From Litorivita pollutaquae (GTDB taxonomy: Bacteria; Pseudomonadota; Alphaproteobacteria; Rhodobacterales; Rhodobacteraceae): a stretch of DNA of 64,000 nucleotides. This document shows positions 42,723 through 52,437 of the stretch, in pieces. How positions within the stretch are numbered: position 1 is the stretch's first letter; every line of letters starts with the position of its first letter. The DNA lies in assembly GCF_003205515.1 (NCBI RefSeq), contig NZ_KZ826488.1:62001-126000 (forward strand), read 5' to 3'. The position numbers were made by a program, and so were the translations under genes. The notes beneath the pieces were generated by a model. That model searched no databases. It had not been told where the DNA came from and saw nothing but the letters and a program-made list of their open reading frames with translations.

Positions 42723-44675
42723 TTAGGTTCCGGTGGCGCTGTTACGGCGTCCAATCCCCAAATTGACCACGATCACGGCGGTGAGGATCGTGCCGCCAAT
42801 GAGGCTGGTCGCCAGTTCGGGGAAGATGATCAGAATACCACCGGCGCCAAAGGCAATGCGACTGACCGTGCCGATCCTGCCGACCTTGTAGATCCAGCTT
42901 TCGAACGCCGAAGTGACTGCCCAGATCGCGATCAATGTCAGGGATATGCGTTCGATGATCTGCGGCCACGTGCCATCCATGATCAACGCCGGATCATAGA
43001 CGAAAATAAACGGCAGCACGAACAGCGGCATTCCAAGGCGCATGGCGTGGAACCCGGTTTGCATCGGGCGCGATCCGGCCAGATTGGCCGCTGTGATCGC
43101 TGCGAGCGCAACAGGTGGGGTGATGTAGGACAGCATGCCCCAATATAGAATGAAAAGGTGACTGGCGATCGGGTTCAGGCCTGCTTGAACCAATGCGGGG
43201 GCAAGCAAGATGGACAGGAAGATATAGCAGGCGGTTACGGTCATCCCCATGCCAAGAACAAAGCTGGTCACAGCCCCGGCAATCAGCATCAATGCGGTGT
43301 TGCCTCCGGCATAGAGAAGCAATTCTCGTGCGAAGGCGCCCGCCACACCGGTGTAGGAAAGCCCCCCGACCACAAGACCGATCCCCGCCAGAACCGCAAC
43401 AAGGCTCGCAATGTTCTTAGAAACATCCAGAAGCAGGTCTTTCGCACGGCGAAGCGATAGCCGGGTTTCTTTTTTGAACGAGGTGGCGATCAACATGACA
43501 AGCGAGGCGTAGTAAGGCGAACGGGCCTCCATCCGCAGGCCCATCAGGACAAAGATCAATACCGCGAGGCTCAACAGGTAGGGCCAGCCGGATTTCAGCA
43601 CCGGCCAAATGGCGGGAATTTCGGTGCGAGGCAGGCCTTTGAGACCACGCCGGGCGGCATACATGTCGACTTGCAAAAGCAAAGCCACATAAAACAGCAA
43701 GGCCGGAATGACCGCCGCAATCACAATTGTCGAATATTGCACCCCCAAAAACGAGGCCATGACAAACGCCACAGTCCCCATAACGGGTGGCATCAGCGTC
43801 GCCCCCGTGGAGGCACAGGCCTCAATCGCGGCGGCATAGCTGGCGGGGTAACCCACGCGGCGCATTGTCGGGATGGAAAATGGCCCCGATGTCAGAATGT
43901 TCGATATGACGCTGCCTGACAAAGATCCCAAAATGCCGGACCCCATGACCGCGACTTTGGCGGGGCCGCCGCGGCTGTGCCCAAGAAGGGCCGACGCCAG
44001 TTCCATGAAAAAATCGCTGCCCTTGGTGATGACCAAGACCGAGCCGAAGATGACAAAGCCAATGACCAATTCGGCCACCACTTGCATCGGGATGCCAATG
44101 ATGGATTCAACCCCAAGCACATGGGCCCGTATTGTCCCGATCAACGAATATTCTGTGCCCCACAAAAAACCCGGCATGTAGCCGGCGTAAAGCGGATAGG
44201 TGCCAAATAGAATTGCGGTGAACAAAAGGATGGGACCGCCTGCACGGCGCACGCCCTCAAGGACCAGAATGATCAGGATTGAGGCCATCACATCGGCCAT
44301 CAGCGGGGCGTCATATTCCCATCCGCGTTGGATGATATCGAGCCCATGCCGCCCAAGCCATCCGGCACTGACCAATGCGGCAATTGCGAGAACCGGGTTC
44401 AGCCATTGAAGCCGCTGCGGATGCAACCTGCTGACGGGCATGGTGAGAAAGGCAATCGCCAGAAAAATCCCGATCAGGTAATACAGATAGGCGTTTCCCA
44501 AGGGCTGAAACCCGAGGATATTCAAAAGAAACTGTTGGTTGATCGCCATAGCGACGCCAAGGGCGCCAAGCCCCATGACCGCCACGCGCATCATGCGCTG
44601 TCCGGTCGGTGCATCGGCACTGACCTCCGCCGCATGTGCTGCGGTCGGAGCCTCGTTCTTGTCTTCGGATACCAT
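42723..44675 (-). CDS. TRAP transporter fused permease (4TM-12TM)
   Basis: 650 residues: the small DctQ-like and large DctM-like membrane subunits are fused, the form that pairs with TAXI binding proteins. Landmarks of the large subunit include GSVISNILTSGPFSIPTMRRVGYPASYAAAIEACASTGATLMPPVMGTVAF (near 255-305) and GMGMTVTACYIFLSILLAPALV near 480. A short acidic N-terminal tail precedes the first helix. Sodium-driven uptake of an organic acid is the usual role. It lies between its binding-protein gene and the CoA-transferase genes. Confidence 0.92.
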   Translation of the reverse strand: MVSEDKNEAPTAAHAAEVSADAPTGQRMMRVAVMGLGALGVAMAINQQFLLNILGFQPLGNAYLYYLIGIFLAIAFLTMPVSRLHPQRLQWLNPVLAIAALVSAGWLGRHGLDIIQRGWEYDAPLMADVMASILIILVLEGVRRAGGPILLFTAILFGTYPLYAGYMPGFLWGTEYSLIGTIRAHVLGVESIIGIPMQVVAELVIGFVIFGSVLVITKGSDFFMELASALLGHSRGGPAKVAVMGSGILGSLSGSVISNILTSGPFSIPTMRRVGYPASYAAAIEACASTGATLMPPVMGTVAFVMASFLGVQYSTIVIAAVIPALLFYVALLLQVDMYAARRGLKGLPRTEIPAIWPVLKSGWPYLLSLAVLIFVLMGLRMEARSPYYASLVMLIATSFKKETRLSLRRAKDLLLDVSKNIASLVAVLAGIGLVVGGLSYTGVAGAFARELLLYAGGNTALMLIAGAVTSFVLGMGMTVTACYIFLSILLAPALVQAGLNPIASHLFILYWGMLSYITPPVALAAITAANLAGSRPMQTGFHAMRLGMPLFVLPFIFVYDPALIMDGTWPQIIERISLTLIAIWAVTSAFESWIYKVGRIGTVSRIAFGAGGILIIFPELATSLIGGTILTAVIVVNLGIGRRNSATGT

Positions 44676-44751
44676 TGTTTAATCCCGACCTGGCAATGTT
44701 TATTCCCCCGGCGGCAGATCAAGCGCACCGGGGGAAGCAAAAACGCGCGGC

Positions 44752-45882
44752 TCAGTTCAGGCTGGCAGCGACCTCTGCGCGCCGGGCCATCCAAGCGGCG
44801 GCGAATTCTTCCTCGGACATGTCTGCATTCTGAGGTTTGAATTCGGCCCAGGCGGCAATCAGCGCATCCATCCGTTCGGTACGCTTTGCATTCCAGGCAT
44901 CATCTTCGGCGGTCCAGATCCCTTTTTCTTTCAGGTAGCGGATGGCGCCTTCGTGGAAGGGCACGTCGATGGCCGGTTTGCCGGATCTTTCGAGCGCCCA
45001 CCGTTTCATGGCGGCGGTGCCATCTTTGTAAAGATCGTAGGTTTCATCCAGAGCCTTGATAAAGGCATAAACATCATCTGCCGATTTATCCACGGTCGTG
45101 GTGATGATCGGATAACGATAGGCACCCATTTTGGCGACTTCGCCTTCGGCGAGACCGGCGGCGACATCCTCGTTAGAGGGGCTCATGATCGGCAGAACCT
45201 CCAAAAGCTGTTTCCAACCTTCCGCATTGTCCGCTTCAAGCGGGGCGTAATGAATGCCACGCGGGCTTTCGGCCAGTTCATAGAGCTGGCTGGTGGTCGG
45301 AGTCGTGCAGGTTGCGTCCGACTCGTTGCGTGTCATGGACGACATCGCGGCTGCATATGTCGGGAAGGTCACCACCTCGACATCGTCAAGCGTCAGCCCG
45401 CCAAAGGCAAGGATCGCCTCACATTTCACGTTCACAGAGGGGTTCCCGGCGACAAAGGCAATGCGTTTTCCGCGTGCATCGGCCACGGTTTCAATTCCGG
45501 CGTCCGCCGCCGCAACCAAAGTGAGGCCTGCCGGACGCCCGGCAATGGCACGCAGCTCTTTTGGTCCCCAGTCAGGCGTTGCAAAGTCATAGGCGCCTTC
45601 AGAAAGGAAGAAAGCTTCGGTGGCGAGAAATGCGTAATCGGCGCGCCCCTGAAGCAAGGGCTGAAGCCGTCCGATCCCGCTGCCGGAGGGTTGAATCCGC
45701 ACGCGGGTGCCGAATTTCTTGCCAAAGGCGTCTGCGATGGCCGAGGCTTCGGCGTAACCGGCCGACCCAACGTCATAGGACGTCCAGATCATGGTATCCG
45801 GCAGGTCCTGCGCCGAGGCCGAAAAGGCCGATAGTGTCATCAAGCCGCTAACGGCAGCTGCAATATGCGTTCTGGTTTTCAT
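44752..45882 (-). CDS. TAXI-family TRAP substrate-binding protein
   Basis: 376 residues from ATG 45882 (AGGGAGAG upstream). A signal peptide is clear: MKTRTHIAAAVSGLMTLSAF then ASAQ as the likely cleavage site (about 24). The mature protein begins DLPDTMIWTSYDVGSAGYAEASAIADAF and continues RVRIQPSGSGIGRLQPLLQGRADYAFLA, typical for TAXI proteins. It captures the substrate in the periplasm and hands it to the fused permease. First gene of the operon, divergent from a LysR gene. Confidence 0.9.
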   Translation of the reverse strand: MKTRTHIAAAVSGLMTLSAFSASAQDLPDTMIWTSYDVGSAGYAEASAIADAFGKKFGTRVRIQPSGSGIGRLQPLLQGRADYAFLATEAFFLSEGAYDFATPDWGPKELRAIAGRPAGLTLVAAADAGIETVADARGKRIAFVAGNPSVNVKCEAILAFGGLTLDDVEVVTFPTYAAAMSSMTRNESDATCTTPTTSQLYELAESPRGIHYAPLEADNAEGWKQLLEVLPIMSPSNEDVAAGLAEGEVAKMGAYRYPIITTTVDKSADDVYAFIKALDETYDLYKDGTAAMKRWALERSGKPAIDVPFHEGAIRYLKEKGIWTAEDDAWNAKRTERMDALIAAWAEFKPQNADMSEEEFAAAWMARRAEVAASLN

Positions 45883-46032
45883 GTAGCTCTCCCTGTCAAA
45901 TGGAAGCCTCTCGAACCGCCGATCCTCCACCGGCGGCGGCGCTGTGGTGTATATGAAAACACCAAGACACCGGACAAAGACGTTCCTTGAAGTAAACAGT
46001 GCATGATATGGAAGCCATGTTGCAAGTGTATT

Positions 46033-46051
46033 ATAGATATATCAGCTATAC
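46033..46051. promoter_or_regulatory. inverted repeat between TAXI operon and divergent LysR
   Basis: TATAG-N9-CTATA, centred in the AT-rich 180-bp gap and only 13 bp upstream of the LysR start. It fits a LysR recognition site that also represses its own gene; the T-N11-A rule is met by several registers, so the exact box is uncertain. Confidence 0.5.
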
Positions 46052-46064
46052 CAATGAGGTATGA

Positions 46065-46991
46065 ATGGACTTTCGCCAACTTCGTAATTTTATCCATGTG
46101 GTTGAGCTGAGCAGCATCACCGCCGCCGCAGAGCGTTTGAACATTGCGCAACCTGTGCTCAGCCGACAGGTCAAATCGTTAGAGACAGAATTGAATGTGC
46201 AGCTGTTGCGGCGCCACGGCCGTGGGGTGATGCCGACAGAAGAAGGCATCAGATTGGCGCGCCGGGCCAAGGTTATTTTGGAAGATGTCGAGGATTTAGC
46301 GGGCGAAATTTCGGGCAACCTTACGCCCCTTTCGGGCACGGTGACGCTTGGCCTGCCCCCGACCGTCGCGGAAATTTTGGCGACGCATTTGATTGAACAG
46401 GCATTGCACGTCTATCCGGATGTGAACCTGCGGGTCATTTCCGGCTTTAGCGGCCATGTGCAGGACTGGCTTGTGCGCGACAAGATTGATCTCGGGGTGG
46501 CGTATGAGGGGCAAAGACCCCCTGCAATTACATCGCAACCTATTATTATAGAAAAGCTTTTCTTGGTTCAATCTGCTCAACACGCATCGGCGGATGATGG
46601 CGTTCCAATCCGTTCCGGTGAGGCATTGAAGCAGGATCTGATTTTGCCCAATCGCGAACACGGGTTGCGCGGATGTATCGAAAACATCGCCAGCGACGCA
46701 CAGATCGACCTGAACGTGATCCTGGAAGTTGACATATTGCCAACCATGCTCGCCTTTGTGGAGCGAGGTTTGGGCAGCACGATCCTGCCTCTGGTCAGCG
46801 TGATCAATCAGGTGCGTGCAGGACGGTTGATTGCACGTCCGATCGAGAGGCGCAGCATCGACCGCACATTGGTTTTGATGACGCCGTTGAACCGCCCCGG
46901 TTCGCGTTTGACCAGCAGCTTTGCCGATTTCCTGATCGCTGAAGTGCATAAGATGGTTGCATCGGGACAATGGCCGGGCGTCACCCTGTGA
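46065..46991 (+). CDS. LysR-family regulator of the TRAP/CoA-transferase operon
   Basis: 308 residues. The N-terminal winged helix MDFRQLRNFIHVVELSSITAA, then AERLNIAQPVLSRQVKSLETELNVQLLRRHGRGV, is followed by the effector domain (about 90-295: GTVTLGLPPTVAEILATHL). The sequence resembles NAC/CbbR-type regulators and also the other LysR protein at 30.3 kb in its general plan. The divergent arrangement with the transporter operon suggests it senses the imported acid or its CoA ester. Confidence 0.9.
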   Translation: MDFRQLRNFIHVVELSSITAAAERLNIAQPVLSRQVKSLETELNVQLLRRHGRGVMPTEEGIRLARRAKVILEDVEDLAGEISGNLTPLSGTVTLGLPPTVAEILATHLIEQALHVYPDVNLRVISGFSGHVQDWLVRDKIDLGVAYEGQRPPAITSQPIIIEKLFLVQSAQHASADDGVPIRSGEALKQDLILPNREHGLRGCIENIASDAQIDLNVILEVDILPTMLAFVERGLGSTILPLVSVINQVRAGRLIARPIERRSIDRTLVLMTPLNRPGSRLTSSFADFLIAEVHKMVASGQWPGVTL

Positions 46992-47113
46992 CGGCTGTGC
47001 CATCCGATCATGACCTGAAATGTGGTTTGGACATTTCACACAGATATGATTTTCACATCCGGCGGATGGTGCGGGCGTTGACTTTGCGGATCCATGTGCA
47101 CCGCTAAATGTCT

Positions 47114-48574
47114 TTAGATCAGGCCCGTTTGTATCAGCGCGGTCAGCAGCACGGCCCATACCGCCAGGATCGCCATACAGTAAGGCCCGTTCCAGAACAG
47201 GCCAAGACGTGCGGGTGAGCGCCCCATTATGGCCGCCCCGATGATGACGGTGGTTATGAAAGGCGAAAACCCCATCACAGCCGCCCATCCCCCGCTGATT
47301 GCTAAGGCAATAATCGTGTCGTTGAGTCCCGGAACCTCCAACTGTGTGGCGATGGCTCCCAGAACCGAGGCCACCACAATCGGGTTCACCCCAAGAAGCC
47401 CGATCACCACCATCATCAGCAGCAATCCCAACGCCAATATGAGTGGCCCAAACCCAAGTGCGGCAATGGCATCGCGTAATGCTTCGGACGGGATCAACGC
47501 CAATAAGACAACAGGTAAAAATCCGGCCGATGCGAAGACCCCGATTTCACCGCCGATCCCGGACAGCCGTTGCCAGCTTGTGCGGGTGGCGGTCTTGATA
47601 CCGGCGACTGGTCCGCCCGGCGCGCGCCGTGTCGCTATGGCGGCCCAAAAGATTGAATAACAGGGCACCACAAGGATCAGGGCTTGTTGAAAATTGAGGA
47701 GGCTGAGGTCATGCACGATAAACACCGCCGCCCCCAAAGCCCCCACATGGCACAACAGCAATGCCGCTCCGGCCCAACTTCTGGGCGGGGGGCTTGGCGG
47801 CGGAAGGCCCATGCGCCGATACCGCCGCCCCTCCCATCGATCCATGCTCCAGCCGACGGCAATGAATACGAAAGACATCGCAAACCCGATCGGCCCGAAA
47901 TCGAAATAGGAAATACCGGGCAAGGTGATCAGGATGGCATTGGTGGCAAACCCGAAAGGCGACCAGAGTGCAATCAGCGAAAACCCCCGGATCACCGCCA
48001 AGGTCATGCGTTTTTCACGCAGGTTCCGGGCCTCTTGGGTCATTTGTGCGGCGGCTTCGGTGGATATCGCGCGTTTGGCCATATCCAGTAGCACCGCAAG
48101 CCCGCCGAAATTGATCAGCACACCAAAAAGATGCCCGCCAAAGGTCATTGCCAGATACCGGCGTGAGGCCGGTTGATTTGTCACATATTGACCGGCGCGA
48201 TGCACTTCGGGTGCCAATGCGGCGGACGACCGCAATGTGCCCAGAAACGCGATCAAGGCCGATAGGAAAAGCATGCGGTCGGAGGCTTGCCACAGAACAG
48301 CAGCAGGCACTCCGCGAAACAATGCAACGATCAGGGTCAAAAGAGACAGCAGGACCGGCACCCAGGTGCCAGCACTGAACTGGCGCAGGGTCAAAATCAG
48401 GTACAGCCCCAAAGCCGCCATTCCGGCCAATGTCAGCCCCTTTGAATCGGCAAAGATAAGCACAACCGCCACCAGCATGACGAAGGCCAACAGCCCCCGC
48501 AGCAGCACCATCCTGCCGGTCTGTAAAACCGGATGGGAGGGTGCGGGTGCATTGGTGCGCTCCTTGGTCAACAT
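47114..48574 (-). CDS. uncharacterised multi-pass permease
   Basis: 486 residues with about 12 hydrophobic segments and a central cytoplasmic loop (MDRWEGRRYRRMGLPPPSPPPRSW, near 245-268). Some parts (FGGHLFGVLINFGGLAVLLDMAKRAI; SGGWAAVMGFSPFITTVIIGAAIMG) recall the ion-transporter superfamily to which DctM and ArsB belong, but I cannot name a family. It is the last gene of an operon for acyl-CoA metabolism, so uptake or export of a carboxylate is a reasonable guess. Overlaps the hydratase gene by 7 bases. Confidence 0.7.
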   Translation of the reverse strand: MLTKERTNAPAPSHPVLQTGRMVLLRGLLAFVMLVAVVLIFADSKGLTLAGMAALGLYLILTLRQFSAGTWVPVLLSLLTLIVALFRGVPAAVLWQASDRMLFLSALIAFLGTLRSSAALAPEVHRAGQYVTNQPASRRYLAMTFGGHLFGVLINFGGLAVLLDMAKRAISTEAAAQMTQEARNLREKRMTLAVIRGFSLIALWSPFGFATNAILITLPGISYFDFGPIGFAMSFVFIAVGWSMDRWEGRRYRRMGLPPPSPPPRSWAGAALLLCHVGALGAAVFIVHDLSLLNFQQALILVVPCYSIFWAAIATRRAPGGPVAGIKTATRTSWQRLSGIGGEIGVFASAGFLPVVLLALIPSEALRDAIAALGFGPLILALGLLLMMVVIGLLGVNPIVVASVLGAIATQLEVPGLNDTIIALAISGGWAAVMGFSPFITTVIIGAAIMGRSPARLGLFWNGPYCMAILAVWAVLLTALIQTGLI

Positions 48575-49329
48575 CCGCGAAATCTGGGTGGCCTCTTTTC
48601 GGCAAAGGCAGCCCGACCTTCGGCGGCATCGGCGCTGTTCACCAAAGCGGGCTGAAGCGTTTGCTCATAATCAAGCGCCGCACCGAGATCACGGGCAAAC
48701 CAGTCCACAATAAATTGACGCGGCATCGGCGCCGTTTTGGCTTCCTCAAGCGCCAGCACCCCGGCCAAGCGCGCGGCGTCGCCGGGGTCGGTCAATTCAT
48801 CGACCACGCCCAATGTCAACGCTTCGGGGGCATCGATCACACGGCCGGTAAGCAACAATCGCCGCGCGCGTGCGGGACCGACCCGCGCCGGAAGGGTGGC
48901 AAATAACCCCATATCAGGCATCAGCCCGACCTTGGTAAAACTGGCGACAAATCGGGCATTCCGCGAGGCGACCACCGTCGGGCACGCCAGTGCCAGTGAA
49001 AAACCGCCCCCTGCGGCCCATCCTTCGACCCCTGCAACAAGTGGTTTTGAAAACCGGGCCATCCGACCGACCAAATCCTTGATCAGGGCGAACCGTTCAC
49101 GATGTTCGCAGATGCTGCGGTCTTTTTGCTCGCGCACATCCCCGCCGGCGGAAAAATGCCCGCCCGCGCCGGTTAATACGACGGCGCGCACGGTGGGGTC
49201 TGCCTCGGCCTCCGACAGCCGGGCCCGTAGCGCTTTGCGTCGTTCATGCCCGATGGGATTGCGGCGCTCGGGGTCATTGAGTGTGATGATCAAAAGGCCA
49301 TCGTCGTGATGCTCTGTTGTGACGCTCAT
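48568..49329 (-). CDS. enoyl-CoA hydratase/isomerase family protein
   Basis: 253 residues, crotonase fold. Oxyanion-hole segments are HFSAGGDVREQKD (near 58) and EGWAAGGGFSLALACPTVVAS (near 103); the usual second catalytic Glu region reads FTKVGLMPDMGLFATLP, where Asp stands in the place often held by Glu. LLLTGRVIDAPEALTLGVVDEL is typical. Isomerase or hydratase activity cannot be separated by sequence. Coupled (ATGA) to the MaoC-like gene. Confidence 0.85.
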   Translation of the reverse strand: MSVTTEHHDDGLLIITLNDPERRNPIGHERRKALRARLSEAEADPTVRAVVLTGAGGHFSAGGDVREQKDRSICEHRERFALIKDLVGRMARFSKPLVAGVEGWAAGGGFSLALACPTVVASRNARFVASFTKVGLMPDMGLFATLPARVGPARARRLLLTGRVIDAPEALTLGVVDELTDPGDAARLAGVLALEEAKTAPMPRQFIVDWFARDLGAALDYEQTLQPALVNSADAAEGRAAFAEKRPPRFRGC

Positions 49330-50189
49330 TTTGCACTCCTGTGCCGGAACAACTCATTGCCGATGACGATCTTATCACGCTCAATGGCGCGCGTGCGGAA
49401 TGATCCGTCTTGCCAAATTTCGGTCCGCAGCGTTTCGCCGAGGAATACATGCGCGGTGAACCGTGCATCCATTGACCCAAATGCCGTGTCATCATAGTCG
49501 CATAAAACCGCAAGCAGCGCATGGGCGGCGCATCCAAAGCTGCATCGACCGTGCAAAATGGGTCGTTCGAAGCCTGCCTCATGCACGGCGCGCGGGTCAA
49601 GATGCAGCGGATTGGGATCACCGTTCCAATGAAAGAGCAAGGCTTGCTCTGGTCGCGTGAGTGTTTCAAAAACATGATCCGGCGCAATTTCAGGGAGAAG
49701 ATGTGGGGTTTTTAACGGCCCGCTGGGGCCGCCAAACCCACCCTCCCCACGCAAAAATGTGGTCCCCCGGCACGTGGCCAGATGCACACCGGTGTCGGCG
49801 TCGTGCAGGTCTTTTTCGGAATAGAGCAAGGCACCTTTTCCGGCGCCTTTGTCGATAAGGCCCGTCACGCGGGTCTTGGCCGCCACGGCACCTTTGGCGT
49901 GAATGCGGTTGTGGATCGTCATGCCCTCTTCGCCATGCATAGGCTTAAGCGCGTTGACGTCCGTTTCCGGCTTGCTCATCCAAAATCCCGGATGGCCCAA
50001 TATGTTGACGATGGCGGGTATCGCAGGTTGATCATGTGCAAGCGCACCGACATATGACATCTGGCGTAGGTCCACCGGATCCTGTCCGAGGCCGACAGAA
50101 AGACCATAAAGCCCCACTTCCGCCGGCCCGTAGGTTTGCCGCACGTCCGGGATCTCGACATGCATCAGATGATCATAGTCAATGGCCAT
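49326..50189 (-). CDS. MaoC-family enoyl-CoA hydratase (MFE-2/hydratase-2-like)
   Basis: 287 residues with two hot-dog halves, like the eukaryotic MFE-2 hydratase-2 and its bacterial relatives. The C-terminal half carries the catalytic signature FHWNGDPNPLHLDPRAVHEAGFERPILHGRCSFGCAAHALL (key Asp and His near 195 and 200). The N terminus YGPAEVGLYGLSVGLGQDPVDL is typical of that group. Hydrates trans-2-enoyl-CoA to the (3R)-hydroxy form. ATG at 50189 overlaps the stop of the synthetase gene (TGATG). Confidence 0.87.
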   Translation of the reverse strand: MAIDYDHLMHVEIPDVRQTYGPAEVGLYGLSVGLGQDPVDLRQMSYVGALAHDQPAIPAIVNILGHPGFWMSKPETDVNALKPMHGEEGMTIHNRIHAKGAVAAKTRVTGLIDKGAGKGALLYSEKDLHDADTGVHLATCRGTTFLRGEGGFGGPSGPLKTPHLLPEIAPDHVFETLTRPEQALLFHWNGDPNPLHLDPRAVHEAGFERPILHGRCSFGCAAHALLAVLCDYDDTAFGSMDARFTAHVFLGETLRTEIWQDGSFRTRAIERDKIVIGNELFRHRSAK

Positions 50190-52297
50190 CAAGGGTCCTC
50201 GTGAGGGGTCAGTTCAATAACCGCATCCAGAGCATAGGCGCCCTGCCCGCTTGGCATGGCCAGAACCGGATTGAGATCGACGGAGGCAAGACGCTCTCCC
50301 GCCCCGGCGGCAAAGACCGACAGGCGCGATAGCATATGTGACAGCGCATCAATATCTGCCGGCGCTGTCCCGCGCGCCCCTTGCAGAATGGCGGCGCTGC
50401 GGATCGACAAGATCATGTCGCGGGCGGTTTCGGGATCAAACGGGCAAGCCCGTACAGCCACATCATTCAGCAGTTCGACAAAAATACCGCCAAGCCCGAA
50501 TACGCCCACGGGCCCAAAGGTTGGGTCACGGTTAATCCCCATCAGACATTCCACACCGCCCGACAGTTGCTTGGCCACAAGCACTCCGGTGACTGTTGCC
50601 TCTGGCGCGTGTTTGGCCGTCGCTGCCAAAATGTCACCATAGGCGGTGCGCACGGCATCTGCATCCTGAATGTCCAATTTGACAGCGCCGATATCGGATT
50701 TATGCACAATCTCCGGCGACAGGATTTTCATCACCACCGGATATCCAAAGGCGGCGGCGGCTGTCACCGCCTCTTCGGCGCTGCTGACGGCCTGTTCGGG
50801 GGCGGCGCAAATGCCGGCGGTGGTGAGGAGTGTTTTGGCTTGGGCTTCGTCGGGGCTTGTTGCGGGCAAGATCACCGGTCCATGCGATGGCAGCGCAGGT
50901 CGGGCATCTTTGTCCCGCGCGCCGCCGAGCCTCAATATTGCATCAAGCGCGCGCACCGCGCGACACGGGTCATTGAAAATCAGGATGCCCGCGTCATCGT
51001 ATTGGCGCAGAATTTCGGGATCGCCCAAGGCACAAAAGGCGATGATGCGATCGGGATAGGCGCGGCGCAGCGGCACCATCGCCTTGAGGATCACTTCGGA
51101 CATTGCATCACTGCCGGCGACATAGGTCAGGAAACACAGCACTGCACCATATCCACCCTCTTCCAGAGCGGCCTGTGTGAAACTTTCCAGAAGCGAAGGA
51201 TCGTTCAGCGCCTGCGCCGTGCAGTCCAGCGGATTGACCGGCGAGGCATAAGGCAGCAGAGCCTTCAACTTGGCCTGCGCGGCGTCGGGCATGGGGGGCA
51301 TCGGAAGGCCAACGCGTTCTGCCTCGTCGCTGGCGACGATACCCGCGCCGCCACTGACGGTGATGACGCCCAAAGAATGGTGCGCCGGGAAAACCTTCTT
51401 GGAGGCCGCATAGGCAATATCCATCATCGTTTCGGGATCGCGCAGGATAATCGCACCGTGATCGGAGAGAACAGCATCTGCCACCACGGCATCACCTGTC
51501 AACGATGCGGTATGCGATGCGGCGGCGCGTGCGCCTACGGCCGAACGTCCGGATTTCAACGCGAGCACAGGTTTGCCTGCCGCGCGTGCGGCATCGAGCG
51601 CCGCCAACAGAGCGGGCGCATCATTGATCGCTTCCATATAGGCGCAGATCACATCGGTGGTGTCGCTTTCGGCCATCCACCGAATAGCTTCGGCGACGGT
51701 GATATCGGCTTCGTTGCCGGTGGTGATCAATATCGAACAGCCCAGCCCCCGATCCCGCGCCAGCGCCCCGAGATGCGCCCCAAACGCACCAGACTGGCTG
51801 GCGATTCCGATGTTGCCGGGAAACGGGTGGCCCGTATCCAGAGACGAAGAAAATGTCCCGTAATACCCGATATCTACATTATAGACCCCCAGCGTGTTCG
51901 GACCCAGAAGGCGCATACCGTGTTCGCGGGCAAGTTCGACAAGTTCACGCTGTGCGGCTTCGCCTTCGGCGCCGACCTCGGCAAAGCCGGCGGAAAACAG
52001 CGTGGCTGCGGTGCAACCTTTGCGCCCAAGCGCCTCAATCGTTTCGGCCACCAGTTTGGCGGGCACCGCGATCAGCGCCGCATCGGGCACTTCGGGCAAA
52101 TCGTCTACGCTGCTATAGCAGCGCAGGCCCTGCACAGTGTCGCGTTTCGGATTGACGGGCAGAATACGGCCCTCATAGCCCGCCTTGAGCATCGCGGCGA
52201 TCGGTCGTCCGCCAATGCGTGTGACATCATCCGAGGCACCGATCACGGCAACGGAGCGAGGCGCAATCAAATTATCAATATGTGGAAGACTGGTCAT
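50189..52297 (-). CDS. ADP-forming acyl-CoA synthetase (acetate-CoA ligase family)
   Basis: 702 residues from ATG 52297 (GGAGG upstream). Order: CoA-binding domain (LIAPRSVAVIGASDD, near 10-25), succinyl-CoA-synthetase-like domains with the likely phospho-His in ARAAASHTASLTG (near 255), then an ATP-grasp domain (FGYPVVMKILSPEIVHKSDIGAVKLDI; CLMGINRDPTFGPVGVFGLGGIFVELLNDVAVRACPF). All catalytic parts are in one chain. Converts an acid, CoA and ATP to acyl-CoA, ADP and phosphate, or the reverse. Starts by ATGA overlap with a 43-residue gene. Confidence 0.9.
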   Translation of the reverse strand: MTSLPHIDNLIAPRSVAVIGASDDVTRIGGRPIAAMLKAGYEGRILPVNPKRDTVQGLRCYSSVDDLPEVPDAALIAVPAKLVAETIEALGRKGCTAATLFSAGFAEVGAEGEAAQRELVELAREHGMRLLGPNTLGVYNVDIGYYGTFSSSLDTGHPFPGNIGIASQSGAFGAHLGALARDRGLGCSILITTGNEADITVAEAIRWMAESDTTDVICAYMEAINDAPALLAALDAARAAGKPVLALKSGRSAVGARAAASHTASLTGDAVVADAVLSDHGAIILRDPETMMDIAYAASKKVFPAHHSLGVITVSGGAGIVASDEAERVGLPMPPMPDAAQAKLKALLPYASPVNPLDCTAQALNDPSLLESFTQAALEEGGYGAVLCFLTYVAGSDAMSEVILKAMVPLRRAYPDRIIAFCALGDPEILRQYDDAGILIFNDPCRAVRALDAILRLGGARDKDARPALPSHGPVILPATSPDEAQAKTLLTTAGICAAPEQAVSSAEEAVTAAAAFGYPVVMKILSPEIVHKSDIGAVKLDIQDADAVRTAYGDILAATAKHAPEATVTGVLVAKQLSGGVECLMGINRDPTFGPVGVFGLGGIFVELLNDVAVRACPFDPETARDMILSIRSAAILQGARGTAPADIDALSHMLSRLSVFAAGAGERLASVDLNPVLAMPSGQGAYALDAVIELTPHEDP

Positions 52298-52425
52298 AGT
52301 GTGGCCTCCGATCCCAAAATGGCGGTGCATTGGCTCGAGAGTGTGCCGCCATTGCCATGACACAGCGCCAGATGGGCCTCATAGGCGGCCTGCGGTCCCA
52401 GTTCGGTCATGTCAGATGTGGTCAT
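52294..52425 (-). CDS. 43-residue microprotein between thioesterase and synthetase
   Basis: ATG at 52425 has a near-perfect ribosome binding site (GGGGGAG, seven bases upstream). The protein starts MTTSDMTELGPQAAYEAHLA, then LCHGNGGTLSSQC, and ends GSEATL; its stop overlaps the synthetase start (ATGA). Both signals are those of a translated gene. It has two cysteines and a helical N-terminal half, no membrane segment and no recognised family. It may be a small regulator or accessory subunit, or may serve only to couple translation. Confidence 0.55.
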   Translation of the reverse strand: MTTSDMTELGPQAAYEAHLALCHGNGGTLSSQCTAILGSEATL

Positions 52426-52437
52426 GTTGTCTCCCCC

